DNA of 64,000 nt from Liolophura sinensis (GCF_032854445.1 NC_088300.1:63092984-63156983), one strand, 5' to 3'; shown: positions 11,096 through 23,370, counted from the first letter of the stretch. The notes: generated from the letters alone by a model not told the origin. Made by a program: numbers and translations.

Positions 11096-12208
11096 CTGTC
11101 ACATGATTCTACTGGGCTGTCGCAAAGTTCTTCTGGATTGTCACGCGGTTCTGCTGGACGGTCACACGGTTCCACTTGATTGTCACATGATTCTACTCCA
11201 CTGTCACAAGGTCCTAATGGGCTGGTATGCGGTTCTACTGGAATGTCAGTTTGTTCCACTGGGATGTTACGCTGTTCTACTGGGGTGTTACATTGTTCTA
11301 TTGGACTTCTACACGGCTCTACTAGACTATTACAAGGTTCCGTGGAATTGTTACAGGGTCCCACAAGAATGTTACATGGTTCTACAGGTCTGTCGCGCAG
11401 TTGTAATGTACTGTTGCACAGTTCTACCGCACTGTCACACGGTTCTGTTCGACTGTCACACGGTTCTGTTCGACTGTCACACGGTTCTACTGACTTGTCC
11501 ATGGTTCTTTTGGACTGTCACACGGTTCTGTTGGACTGTGGCACGGTTCTATTGGACTGTAACACGGTTCTGCTGGACTGTTACGTTTTTCTATTCGACT
11601 GTAACGCGGTTCTGTTGGACTGTTTCACGATTCTTCCAGGCTGTTACACGGCTTGCGGTCTTACTAGACTGCCACACGGCTATACTGGACATTTACACGG
11701 TACTACTGTCACGGTTCAGTTGTCCTGCTACGCCTTTCTAGGGAAATGTCATACGGTTCTACAGGATTGTTACACTATTGTACTGGACTGTTACAAGGTT
11801 ATACTGGTTTGTTACATGTTTGTACTGGTCTGTTACACTGTTGTGTGGTGGTACTGGACTGGATTCTTCTGAACTGCCACATGGTTCTACTGGACTGTAA
11901 CGCAGTTCTGCTGAACTGTTGCACGGTTCTACTGAGCTGTTACACGGTTCTTCTGGACAGTCACTCCGCTTTATTACGCTGTTGCGTATTCTACTGTCAC
12001 CCTGTTCTGTGGTCCGTTACACGGTTCTGTTTGAAAGTTGCTCTATTCTACTGGACTGTTACACGGATCTACTGGATAGTTACTCGATTCTACTGTACCG
12101 TTACACCATTCTGTTAGGCTGTTTCATGGTTCTACTAGACTGCTCTACACGATTCTGCTGGACTGTTCCGTGGTTCCACTGAACTGTTTCATGATTCTAC
12201 TCGCAAAT
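11096..12208 (+). repeat. 21-bp minisatellite, about 53 units
   Basis: The unit is close to GGTTCTACTGGACTGTTACAC with one extra base, period 21. It is regular from 11100 to about 11640 and looser with occasional indels up to about 12208. Because 21 is a multiple of three and stops are rare in the unit, long frames stay open on both strands: 11103-11741 and 11180-11872 on plus, 11089-11502 on minus. These give Cys-bearing heptads such as VLLDCHT (plus) and EPCDSRT (minus). I see no start context, splice site or non-repeat domain, so I call it a minisatellite rather than a gene. Confidence 0.93.
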
Positions 12209-12527
12209 ACCTTTCCAATATCATCTGTGTACCTGAACCTCAGAGTTTCCTAGGTAAATATCTGTAAGTGAAACGCGTTCCTAAACATCGGATTTTACCA
12301 CGTAAATCTTTGTTCGTAAAACATAGAACTCAACTGCATAGTTTACCAGGTAAATGATACGAGGTTTTTATCGATAATTTCAATAATCTTACATGCAATA
12401 GAAGACCACGTTCGTACATTATCAGTATAAGATTAAGTCAAATGCGGAGAATCTACACTTTAATAGGTAATATCCTAAGTCCAAACAGGTGCCTCTACAC
12501 TCCAAACATGAGCATGGTGTAAACCTT
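12209..12527. other. Unannotated DNA after the minisatellite
   Basis: There is a weak repetition of TTTACCACGTAAAT / TTTACCAGGTAAAT / TTTCCTAGGTAAAT at 12247-12355, three diverged units about 50 bp apart. Nothing else is visible. Confidence 0.5.
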
Positions 12528-12612
12528 GAGCAGCGACGACACTGTGATTGATGAGATATGGTCACTCGTAACCGGTGATATCCGGCTTCCTGTCAATTTA
12601 CCTCAGCTATAA
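12528..12612 (-). repeat. Dispersed repeat R, partial reverse copy
   Basis: Contains GAGCAGCGACGACACTGTGA, ATGGTCACTCGTAACCGG and the CTTCCTGTCAATTTACCTCA block, which match the reverse complement of the R copy at 63072-63310 and the reverse copy at 44186-44465. Confidence 0.75.
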
Positions 12613-15600
12613 GGCAAGAATCTTGTTAGCTGAATTTCTGTAGATTAGTATTAAGGAGGGATCACAGAGCCAGTGTCCATTAAAGATTTACCTGTCCGGT
12701 TACTGTGGTCAGTTTTTGTGTTCGGCCTCAGTGTATCCGTCATTTCGGACAGCGATGTCTCGTGATGCATGGGTACAAGACAGATATCGAGGAAAAATGG
12801 AAATACTGGGTTGTTTCTAACATTGATCCTGTTTCTCAGCAATATTAATAAGAAAACATGACTAGCGAGGGTTTCTTTCCTGTTTCTGTCGGGTCGGTAC
12901 TCTGAGCTATAATCTGTCATGGATTTCACTTATGCAGAAATACGCTGACTGTCTGTTTGCAGTCTATCTCGGGCATTCCCAGACTCGGCGCATGGCGATG
13001 TTGACTTCCGGTTAACGTCGACACCTCGCTCCTTAGCCACAGCGCGAATCTTCGCCACTTCCGGCGTCTGTATTTTGATCTGCACATTTATTTACTCTGA
13101 TCGTAAACATCAATAAAATCAAAAAGGCAGTTTTACCAGCTGTCAGAGCGTTATCGGTCATGATCGTCGCTAACATGACTGTACTAAAAGCTTCAAAACT
13201 GATCAATAACTACATCGCATACCAACCTTTACAAAATAACTCTATTTTCCAATATTTGATTTAGTGGTAATAATTCATCTTTTTGTCTAAAATGTGTAAT
13301 AGCGAGGCTGAGATCACAGCCAGTTTCAAAACTATGTTTTTACATGTCCCAGTTTTCTTGCCACTCCTTAGAAATTGCGCGTATATCACAATGTTTAGTA
13401 TTTGCTGCTGGGAAGTGAAACTTTGACATATTTGTCTTAAGATAACATTGATAAGATGGTGGGAGTTTAAATTTGTAGTGTTTAAAAATCAGCCGTAAAA
13501 TCGTATTTTAAAATATTGACGTAAGGGAGAAATGGCTTTTTGAAATAGGCCCAGGGACCATTCTACCATATCAACAAACAGACAGTTATTCGCAACATTC
13601 TAATCGTCCAAGTGTTTGTTTAGCTTGCCGTTTTATTAGACCGTTATAAAAGCTATACATCTCACTTGTTGGTAGCAAAACATTAATGGGAGGTGAAAAT
13701 TGAGATCCAGAGAAACCACCAGGCTAAATATTCTTTAAACTGGATGAATCGGAATGCATCTGTCAGTACCAATAATTGTGCGCACAACCATAAAATCATT
13801 GCTACCTGTAATTACTTCTTGCAAAATGGTACCAGTGGCAACTGTTTGGTTACAGTGGCAACTTATTGGATATACCAGTCGCAATGCTACGAGAAGGTCT
13901 TACCAGATAAACACATGGGTTTGTAAGTTCCATACTGAATGTTATATAACCTTCAGTAACAACTGATGAAGGATTTTAGGAAACTTTCAGGAACCACTTC
14001 AAATTTATGTGAGCTTTTTCTTATGTGAGAGTGACACGCTCCAGTACAAATATCACAACGATCTTCACATTCAATAAACACAACTATGTCATAAGCCAGG
14101 GTAATGAAATGAATGGCTTGTGTTCAATAAGGTAATTAATTATCTATGTAGCGGACTGAGTGGGAATCATTGATTTCGGTAAGTGTTCTTTGAGATGAAA
14201 TCTAGATATACATGGGCTGATATTTTGTGCCATTTAGGTGCAAATAACATATGAGCCAGCCATTACTATATCTTTGCACGTCTTTTGTCTGTACAGCGTG
14301 ACTCACTTTAGACTATTTCATTTCCAACATTTCCAGAGTTTTCTTATATATACATTTTCCATTATTACATGTTAATAATAACTCAGGATATTATTCGGTA
14401 TTACCATTCGAAAACCTGCAGTCACAAAAACGGAGTTCTCCTCGTGCTCCGTGGTTTTGTCTCGCGTGACTTTCTAAAAGCAGACACTGTTGTCGTGGAT
14501 CAATGATTTCGCAATGATTTTAATGGCACGGATTAACATTTGCAGAAAATGGAACAATTCTGCGTGTGTTGAAAATAAAAGTAATTTGAAAAATACATAC
14601 TCTGTTAAGGAGCTTGACTATTGCACATTTGTGCCTCAGACCTTAATGCTGTGTGATAATGTTTGCAGATCAAACTTTCCAGCTTTCATCTGATTCCTCT
14701 CGTTGTTACCTTCTATAGACAATGTATACAAAATGAACAACACTAAATTTCCTTGGCGTTTCCGTTGGCGTTGAAAGTCAAGATAAACCTGAAACCATAT
14801 AGTAGATTAGTGAGTAAGTACACAATTTCTGTGAAGAACTCAGCAGCACACACTGAGCTCAACAGGCTTCAATCTCCCAGTGCTGTTGTATGTATACGTT
14901 CTCCCAGATTTCACCTAGAGATATTGGCTAAGTTACGGCCAACATGGGAAGCCCGTCTGTAGGCAGTCCAAAAACCAATTAAAATGTGCCCTGAAGTGGA
15001 GGGAAAACTCGGCTTAATTCCAGAGCCTCACAAGCTTCTGTGAGCAAACGTAACACGCCAGGAACCCCAACTCTACATCAAAGCCCAGCCCATTGGAACT
15101 GTAGGGACCCAGATGACATGCTTTGATCGGGATACTAAAACTACTAGACTGTATACAGCTAAGCTCGAAATTATAGGAACAACAACTTGTGTTTGTACAT
15201 ATTATAGGTGGTATTATCCATATTAAAGCTGTTATTATCTTAGGGCTAGAGGTTCAATGATAGAAATTCCATTTTGGAAAGAACATCTGAATCCTTAAAA
15301 TATGGTTATTACTGGTTAATATAGTCTTATGCAGACATAAAGGGATCTGAGTTGAGTGGTCTACCAGACTTTCTAATTTGACGTCTTGGTTACTCCTGGC
15401 ATCAAGGCTCAAAATAAGTGGGTTAGACGAAGTGCTGGAGTACGCGGTTTAAGTATACCATACCAGGGTGGGACACGTTGTCGGAGAGGTCGTACTGTAT
15501 ACGCATTAGCGGTCGGCAGTCCCCGGAAAGTCGTTTAGGCGATCTTACATGAAGTTTGTTGGAGATCTATTCTCCTCCACCCATATGGTATACGCTTTGA

Positions 15601-15817
15601 ACTCGCTCTGAGGGTGACGATCTGTACGTCACACGCTGGATGTCATATCACTTACGTTAGAGCACAAAGCTATATAAACATGTCTAAATGTAACAAAACC
15701 TGACTTCCGTAATTGGAACTAAAAATTCAAACAAACCAGTAAATTCCGGGAAAACTTTGTGTTATGTGAAACAACAATATACGAAAGACATTTACATGTA
15801 TTTACTATCAGTGACTG

Positions 15818-16050
15818 AGTGGTCTCTGTGGCCAAGGGGGTTAGCACGCCAGCGCGGCGCAATGACCCAGGAGCCTCACACTAATGCTGGCTTCCGCTCC
15901 GGTCGCACGTGGGGAGGGTCTGCAGCAAACTGCAGCTTGTCGTCGGTTTCCCCCGGGTTCTGCCCCTTTTCTTCCCACCATAATGCTGCCCGCATGTCGT
16001 ATAAGTGAAATATTCTTAAGTACGGCGTAAAACACCACTCAAAATAAAAT
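15818..16050 (+). mobile_element. SINE, head-containing copy in A1
   Basis: The tRNA-like head (GGTCTCTGTGGCC, GTTAGCACGCCAGCGCGGCG) is followed by ATGACCCAGGAGCCTCACAC. The body blocks, 3' core and a degenerate CTCAAAATAAAAT tail come next. About 25 nt around the usual B-box segment are missing. The corresponding site in A2 has no SINE of this orientation and position. Confidence 0.9.
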
Positions 16051-16380
16051 AGTTAGATCAATCTTAATGGGTGACGATGTCGTGTCTAAGGCTATCCAAT
16101 TCCCGACAATTTTCTACAGGCAAGTAGTTGTATGTCATGTGTCCGAAAATGAAGTAACCTTGGGCAGTTATAGTGTGTCTGTCTCACAGCCTTGTGTCAT
16201 CATTCTTACGTACATTCCAATCTGTCCCGGGATCGTATCGGTGTGGCGGGATTGACTTCTCCATAATAGCAACCCGACGGGTGGAGAGAAGAGTAGGATT
16301 CTAACAGGCAATGTTAAGAGGTTAGTTCACACTGTTATCTCTGTACAATCAGAAAGTTTCACTCCGGGATAACAAGTCAT

Positions 16381-16565
16381 GAGGTAGGCACATATTAGGC
16401 CGTCATGTAATCCATCATTCCAAAGCGTGGAGAGACGACGTGTATTGCGAGGGACATGGCAACGGCATTACCATGTAATCTGTACTGTATGGAAATGCAC
16501 ACATATCTACATGTGCATGTTAGATATGCCTCAAAGGTATTAAGTCTGACGACAGATTGGCACTT
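16381..16565. other. Highly conserved island in A1
   Basis: Over about 185 bases this matches 21194-21377 with roughly five substitutions, much closer than the neighbouring 200 bases. On the minus strand both copies are open for about 60 codons ending in TAA and share peptide such as MSLAIHVVSPRFGMMDY. Of the five differences three would change an amino acid, so the frame itself shows no sign of constraint. Confidence 0.6.
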
Positions 16566-16738
16566 GACTAGATAACACTTGAGTTAACTGCTCTATACCT
16601 GATAAGAGATTGTTCCGTTTCTGCTGCTGGAATTAAAGCCCTCCCAGTTGGTGAAATATTAAGACTACTGTCTAATTGATCGATCCACTGGCTATTCGAC
16701 TGATTGCTGGTTAACGCGATGGATAGGTAATATAGTCC

Positions 16739-17419
16739 GATTGTTTGAGTGGAATCATAAATGTAATTTATTTAAAAAATTTTAATTGAACAGTTTTTAA
16801 CGGCATACTGAAAGATATTTCACCTCTTTGTCTGTAATCTCGAACGTTACTGGAACAAACCGGAGTGACTAAGTACACCACTGGCAAATGACATCTGACT
16901 GACGAACAGTCCCAAGTCTCATCGGTACAGAAGAGGACAGGAAATCTTGAGAATTTGCACGTTACTATGGGCTATAACCTGCCTCTTGTGTTTCTTTCTT
17001 GTGTTATACAAAGACAAGCATCTAAACCACTTGTTTACAACCCAATCCAAGTCATCATTTTAGCGAAAATTTTCAGGATCTTCAAGTAATATTGAAACGA
17101 GTTATAAGTACTATCATGTAGTCAGATAATTGTCTTCGCTTGCTCGCGCTCAAGACAAAATAAGACTGGTACATATAATTTGCAGTATACTAGAAAGCTT
17201 TATTGATCATTCACATGATTGACGATCTAGTTAGGTGAATTCTTGTCTTGTTCATACCGTGTAAATTTGTCTTTAAGAAGACAGTGGTTAAAATAGTATA
17301 AGAGTTACCATTACAGCTCTTTGGGCTGAAAACAGATGATCTACACCAGCAGTTGGCTGAAGATGAATTGTTTTCGCGAGCGTTTCAACAGCCTTATTGT
17401 GAAATGGCTGCCTTCACAC
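16739..17419. other. Spacer between A1 and A2
   Basis: Non-coding and AT-rich. No SINE or R copy is visible. Confidence 0.5.
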
Positions 17420-20294
17420 TTTGCAAGTGTTTGTTAGCAGAATTTCGGTAATGTGAATTAGGTAGGGTTCATAATGCCGCCAAATATCCAACTGTCCTTT
17501 TATTATGTTTGGTTTTTGCGTCAGGCTTCTGTCGATCCGTCATTTCGGATTGTGTGTCACGTCATGAACGGCTACAAATACGGCGGAGAAATGGAAATTG
17601 TGGGCTCCTTCTTAAACAAGTATTGTTTCTCATCGAAATTTAGAAGAAAACATGACTAGAGAGGGTTTATTTCCTGTTTCTGACGGCTCAGTAGGCTGAG
17701 CTCTCATCTGTCATCGATGTCAGTGATGCAGAAATATGATGACTGTTTGTTTGCAGTCTATCTCGGGGATTCCCGGGTCCTCCGCATGGCGATGTTGACT
17801 TCCGGTTAACGTCGGCTCTTCTCTACTTAGCCACAGCGCGAATCCTCGCCACTTCCGGCGTCAGTATTTTGATCTGTAAATTTGCTTACTTTGATCGTAA
17901 AATCCAACAACATCAGACACCAGTTTTTCCAGGTGTTATGTAGAGCATCATCGGTCGTTATCATCACTGACATCGCTAAGCTGAAAGCTTCGAAACTGAT
18001 CAATAGCTAGATGAGATAACTATGTTAGCCACCAATCTCCATCTCAGTCTCCAGTGCGTGATGTACCGGTATTAACGCATCGGATATGTGTTTGAGAATG
18101 GTGAGATCACAGCCAGTTTCAAAAATGTCTTTATGACTTGGTTAGTTTTATTACGATTTTATATACCCCTTTCCATCCCCACATTCAATAGCAGAAACTT
18201 TGTTAATAGTGAAATATGCTCATGTGCGACAGCATGCAGCAATATTTACATACAATCTTTAAATTATCAACTACAGAAAATTCCACACATCATTTTTTAC
18301 TAAGTAGCGCACACAAGTTCAGTGTAAACAATGGAACATATGATTGGGACGGTCTGCAACAAATCGTTTTTAACAACTGGCGTTGTAATAATGTATTTTG
18401 TTTTTGCTTGCTTTATTAAATCGTGCCAAAGAATATCTAGCTTGTGGTTCGAGAAACGCTTGTTGGAGTATCAAGTCTAGACGAGACCACCACACCACAC
18501 CAGGCACATGACAAACCTTCTGACGTAAAGCCGCTGCCAAGTCATCAGGAGTTCTATTCGTATATAAGGTTTTATGGCCTTTGCTATAGTCCCAGTATGT
18601 TCTCTTAAGGTCAGAACATCTTTATTGTGGTTAATCTTACATTATGCTGATTACCTTTCCAGATCACCAGATCATTATTATTATTTTTTTTTGCTTAGAA
18701 AATGTTCTGATACGATAGACTGCCCTATCGCATCAGAGTACCGGTTATCTTCGAACAGATGTTTAGAACCAAAAGAGCAGATAGAGAGGATGCATGAACT
18801 ACTGACAAGCATTTGCTTGTAACCAAAGGTAATGAAATAATTGCTGTAAGTAATAGCTACTGCTTTGCTGCAAGTGGGAATTATTTTTCTACATGGTCAA
18901 CTTACTGGTGATTACCAGTGTAAATTTAGTCCACACCAATATATATGTGTACACGCAACACACCGAATGATACATAACCAATTGTGGGAAATAATAAAGG
19001 ATTTTATGTAACTGTTGATAGCTAGGTGGAAACAATGTGGACTTTTCTCTGCGAGAGTGGAAAGCTCGCGTACACACATCACAGCGATCTTCATATTCCA
19101 TAAAACACAATTGTGACACGGGAAAAGTGAAAAGTCAGGATATAGGAAGATCAATTAACAGCGGTAATATGCATGGCCTGTGTTCAATAAGGTAATTAAT
19201 TATCTGCTGGTGTCGCTCGAATGGGAGCGGATGAAGTGGGAGTAGGTGATATTGTGAACGTTGTGTGAGATGAAGACGGGATAAATCTAGACTGATGGAT
19301 GTTGTGTAATGTTTAAGTACAAATAACACAGCACTCAGCCATGATGATATCACTACGCATCTTTCATCTGTGGTGGGATTCTCTTTACACCATTTCCTTT
19401 CATGCTGTAATAATTCTGATTGCCCTATTTTACCTTATTTTAAATAAAAATTCTATACACAGAGCAATAATAATTTAGGACAGCAGCCGGATATTCCGTT
19501 CAAAAACAGGCAGCTACAAAAAATGGAGCTATGTTCACATGTTTCCCAGTTCTTTTTTAACCGTCATTTCCGTGCTCCTTGTGTGCTCTCGCGTGACTTT
19601 CTGAGAGTCACGGACCTACAGTAACCAATCTTAGGCAGAACATTTCTATAAAATGGAAGAATATTCTGTTTTTTGCAAAGAGAGAACAGATTGATCAATG
19701 TGTGTTATTGCTAAAATCTTAGCTAATAAGAAGCAGAAATGCGCGCTACAGCTGCCCTTTCTTCTTGTTTTAACATGACCCACTATTTTAGGAATTGTTT
19801 ATATACACTGTGGCTAAAACGCATAAGCTTATCGTGGTATGTGTTAGAACTAAGCTTGTCATTAAAATATGTAGTTCTTGCAGCACGTACGTAATTTCCA
19901 TGAAAACCAATCCAACAGACATCTCTAACCTAGTGCTTTTATGTATACGTTCCCCCGGATTTCACCTAGAGATACTGGCAAACATACGGTCAACATGGAA
20001 AGCCCGTCTGGAGACAGTCTAAAACCAAATAAAACGTGCCCTGAAGTGTAGAGAAAACTCGGCTTAATTCCAGAGCCCTCACAAGCTTGTCCCAGCAAAA
20101 TACCCTCAACACGCCATGAACTCCATCTGACTTGACTGTACTTCAAACAGTAGTCCACAGGAACATTGAATGCACATAATATAGCACCATGCTTTGATCT
20201 GAATTCTAAAAATACTAAAAGAGTGTACACAGCTAAGCTCGAAATTATACGAACAACGGCTCGTGTTTTGTACATATGTATATTTATATTAACC

Positions 20295-20421
20295 ATTTAT
20301 TTATTTATCTGATTTGTGATTTACGCCGTACGCAAGAATGTTTCACTTATACGACGGCGGTCAGCATTATGATGGGAGAAAACCGGGCAAAACCCTGGGG
20401 AAACCCACGACCATCTGCAGG
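20295..20421 (-). mobile_element. SINE 3' half, minus strand, in A2
   Basis: Tail ATTTATTTATTTATCTGA, core TTACGCCGTACGCAAGAATG, ACGACGGCGGTCAGCATTAT and the AACCCACGACCATCTGCAGG block. The head is missing. Confidence 0.92.
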
Positions 20422-20643
20422 CCGAATTTATAATTTGCAGTCTTGGCAATTCCTTGCATCATGCAGTGCTCAGTATAAAGGGATACACAAAGCCCTGGTG
20501 CACTCGGTCTAATTATGCTATACCAGGGTGGAGCACGTTGTCGGAGAGGCCGTACTGTATAAGCACTAGAGGTCGCAGTTCCAGGGGAGGCGTTCTGGTG
20601 ATCTTACATGAAATACATTGGCCAATACATACAACCAAAGGCC

Positions 20644-20751
20644 AGCTGATGCTGGCTTCCTCTCCGTCCGTACGTGGGAAGGTCTTTCAGCAACCTGCGG
20701 ACGCTTGTGGGTTTCCCCCGGGCAGTGCCAACAATCAAATAAATAAATGAA
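20644..20751 (+). mobile_element. SINE fragment lacking head and 3' core, in A2
   Basis: TGATGCTGGCTTCCTCTCCG through GGGTTTCCCCCGGGC, then directly CAACAATCAAATAAATAAAT. The 3' core is deleted, as in the copy at 430-563. Confidence 0.88.
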
Positions 20752-21193
20752 TTGTATACAACTAATATGTTATGACCTTTAAACTCTCACGATGTCACAC
20801 GATGTGCATCACATTAGTTATGTCGTAGAAACAGGACGATATATATATGAGGAAATGTAAGGCCTGCCCATAAAGCAAGACCACATAATTTCCCGCCATT
20901 ACCTTTGGCATTTTTCTACAGGAACCTAAGTGTATATATTGATCCCGTATTCGAAGATAAACCAAACTTGGACAGTTATAGTGCGTCTGTCTCACAACCT
21001 TGTGTCATCATTCTTACGTCCCAGTATTTTCCTATCTGCCCCCGGGATCATATCGGTTTGGCGGGATTGACTACTCCGTAATATCAAACCAACGGGTGAA
21101 CAGAAGAGCGGGATTCTATCAGGCAGTGTCACGAGGTTACTTCATGCAGTTATCTCTAGACAATCGGGAAGTTTCACTCCGGGATACAGTCAT

Positions 21194-21377
21194 GAGGTAG
21201 GCACATATTAGGCCGGCATGTAATCCATCATTCCAAAGCGTGGAGAGACGACGTGTATTGCGAGGGACATGGCAACGGCATTACCATGCAAACTGTACTG
21301 TATGGAAATGCACACATATCTACATGTGCATGTTAGATATGCCACAAAGGTATTAAGTCTGACGACAGACTGGCACT
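21194..21377. other. Highly conserved island in A2
   Basis: Partner of 16381-16565, about 97 percent identical by eye. No promoter, exon boundary or known RNA is recognised in it. Confidence 0.6.
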
Positions 21378-21565
21378 TTGTAGGACTAGATAACACTTGA
21401 GTTAAACTACTCCATACCGGATGTGGGAGAGTTCTGTAAAAGGTCCTGCTGCTGGAATTAAACGTCTTCCTGATCGCAAAAGATTAAGACTACTATCTGA
21501 TTGATCGATCCATTGACTTGTGATTAATGCAGCGAGTCTACAATAATATGGTGTTACTTACTCCA

Positions 21566-21778
21566 TAGAGAGAAAAAAAGCAGGGGAGCGATGAGGGCGC
21601 CATTGATAACGGAAATGGTCACACGTAAAAGGTGAAATACGGCCTATTGTCAGTTTATCTCAGTTAGGACTTTACTCTTACTATTCATGTAAATGGTTAA
21701 CTAGTAGCAAATTATACGACCTCTAAGGTCATGGCTTAAGAAAAATTAGATAAAACATGCAGTCATTGGTCTAGATTT
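21566..21778 (-). repeat. Dispersed repeat R, reverse copy
   Basis: Includes GGAAATGGTCACACGTAAAA, TTGTCAGTTTATCTCAGTTA, CTATTCATGTAAATGG, TCATGGCTTAAG and ATTGGTCTAGA, in the same order as the reverse copy at 44186-44465. Confidence 0.78.
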
Positions 21779-21838
21779 ACTCGAGATGCTGCGTTGCCAT
21801 TACGTTTAACATACAAATAACATCAAAACAATGCAGAC

Positions 21839-21925
21839 CGGCCCGGATAGCAGTTGGTAGAGCCTTCGTCTCAGTGAAGCAGCACTAGATGAAAGAGCGG
21901 CGGAAATCCGTCCTGCAACAAGGAG
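21839..21925 (+). other. tRNA-like segment, possible SINE head or tRNA pseudogene
   Basis: GGCCCGGATAGCAGTTGGTAGAGC resembles a tRNA 5' end with its A box, with two or three bases missing in the D-arm. A weak B-box-like GGAAATCCGTC follows about 45 nt later. No cloverleaf can be completed. I regard it as a relic of a second tRNA-derived SINE type or a pseudo-tRNA. Confidence 0.35.
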
Positions 21926-21998
21926 GCACATTACATACAACATAAGGATTCCTTCGTGGTCATATGACTGAAAAATTGTTGAGGGATTGTGAATTTCT

Positions 21999-22070
21999 TT
22001 TATTTATTTATTTATTTTTAATTCAGTTTAAATGGTGTTAATGCCGTGCTCCAAAATATTTTGCTTTGAA
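21999..22070 (-). mobile_element. Old SINE 3' fragment
   Basis: TTTTATTTATTTATTTATTT tail followed by TGGTGTTAATGCCGTGCTCC, a diverged copy of the family's 3' core. Confidence 0.65.
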
Positions 22071-22210
22071 TTTATTCACATGAATTTAAAGTAAAGGTGC
22101 TTTTTTCAGGTCAGTAGTGCAATTTGCAGCTACTTTAATCCGTTAGCCAGATATGTTTTCAAAGCCACGTGCACGCAGTGAGGTTTGATTGATTGTAGTC
22201 CGTTTGCCGT

Positions 22211-22603
22211 ATGAGAGAGAAAGAAAAGCATAATTTCCATGAAAATTTAATGTCTATTCACAAATTTGTTGAATTTGATACACCAAAATCGACAGACCGT
22301 GTGAGGGTACCTATAAAACCAGATATAGGCCGGATAAAGCATGAGTGGCGCTGGTATTAAAGGTTGACAACAGAAAATCTACAGGATCTTCCGGATGACG
22401 TCCTGACGGGTATTCACACGGCCATTTCTGTTGTCCGTTAAGATTTCCTTGATCTCACTACTGATGTCGTGCAGACATCGCTGGCTAAAGTAGAAACATC
22501 TTCCCAAACTAGGTTACAGAATCCGGTCATGGCAAGCTTCTCTGATCGCTTAATTACGCCTGACAGCAGATCCATCATGGAAGAAATTCTGGGTAACTTA
22601 TAA
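22211..22603 (+). pseudogene. Unrecognised coding remnant with two internal stops
   Basis: From the ATG at 22211 one frame runs 130 codons to TAA at 22601-22603 with only two stops, at 22358-22360 and 22439-22441. The predicted residues look protein-like rather than random. Segment 20-38 includes VEFDTPKSTDRVRVPIKPD. After the first stop come RLTTENLQDLPDDVLTGIHT and then DFLDLTTDVVQTSL. No family is recognised. It may be a fragment of a transposon ORF. It is not preceded by a recognisable promoter and I cannot exclude chance. Confidence 0.35.
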
Positions 22604-23142
22604 ATTATTAACCCGATGCGTAACCCGCCGTGGCGGGAAAGAACGAACTGGGAATAAAATTTGATGAAAAAATATTTTCTTAGTTATGCACATTTCCAGA
22701 AGGCAAATTATATTAGTTGTCAGGACAATTTTAACACACTCTTCCCACAACCTTGAGATTGAAAGGAGAAAAAATGAATCAATTTTGTGCGCATTTGAAG
22801 TGGCTAACTTACAGGAATACTATGTCAAAAAGAGCAGACAAGATAGTGTTAAGCGAAATTTAAATTAAGACACTCTTTTACTGCAAATTATAGTCAGTCA
22901 GTATATTGCCTCCTCGCTGTAACCCGTAGTAAAGGGCAAATGAGATTCTACAATAGAATTTTTTGAATAAAGGGCAAATTTAATCCGACACTGACCATTG
23001 TTACATCAAATCTGCGTTCAGGTTCTTTTAAAATTGTACATTTTATTTCGTGTTTATCATCTCCTTGCACTCTTTCTGTGTCATTTATTCACCAATTTCA
23101 TCTCCAGCAATATTGTTCCCGTTTCGTACACTATCCTTCTAA

Positions 23143-23370
23143 ATCATTTCTAACGAAGGTAACCTGACGGAAATAAATCCCTTGAAGCTAAAGCGTCTGG
23201 CATACCCCCACCCTGATAAAGCATTAACTCACTCCTTAGACAAAGCTGTCTGCGCTCTCTCTGATCACTGTACCCACAATCTGTGCAGATTTATTTCGTC
23301 GAAAGTAGCGAGAAAGAAGATTTGTCCAAAGTGTGACGATCCCATCCGTCAACGATTTCCTTCTGAGTGA
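23143..23370 (+). pseudogene. Unrecognised short coding-like segment
   Basis: An open stretch of 75 codons ends at TGA 23368-23370 with no convincing ATG. It contains a Cys/His-bearing part (ALSDHCTHNLCRFISSKVAR, then KKICPKCDD). The CPKC pair hints at a zinc-binding knuckle, but the rest of such a motif is not evident. It may belong to the same decayed gene as 22211-22603. Low confidence. Confidence 0.3.

Larger units (their letters stand above)
12612..16738. repeat. Segmental tandem duplication, copy A1
   Basis: Collinear with 17420-21552 at an offset of about 4.8 kb. Anchor pairs include ATCCGTCATTTCGGA (12737 and 17535), GCATGGCGATGTTGACTTCC (12990 and 17784), AAGGTAATTAATTATCT (14129 and 19189), CTCGGCTTAATTCCAGAGCC (15008 and 20057) and ACACGTTGTCGGAGAGG (about 15473 and 20532). 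Identity by eye ranges from patchy to about 97 percent. No coding function is recognised. A SINE at 15818-16050 is private to this copy. Confidence 0.9.
17420..21552. repeat. Segmental tandem duplication, copy A2
   Basis: Direct counterpart of A1 (12612-16738). It carries two SINE fragments of its own (20295-20421 minus, 20644-20751 plus) at positions not occupied in A1. Those insertions therefore postdate the duplication or were lost from A1. Confidence 0.9.

Noticed and set aside
11096-12208. CRISPR-like or cysteine-rich repetitive gene
   Set aside because: Units are contiguous with no unique spacers, so it is not CRISPR. Frames are open on both strands because the unit is 21 bp, and no start context, splice site or non-repeat domain supports a gene.
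21839-21925. Functional tRNA gene
   Set aside because: The D-arm is short and no cloverleaf or acceptor pairing can be completed.
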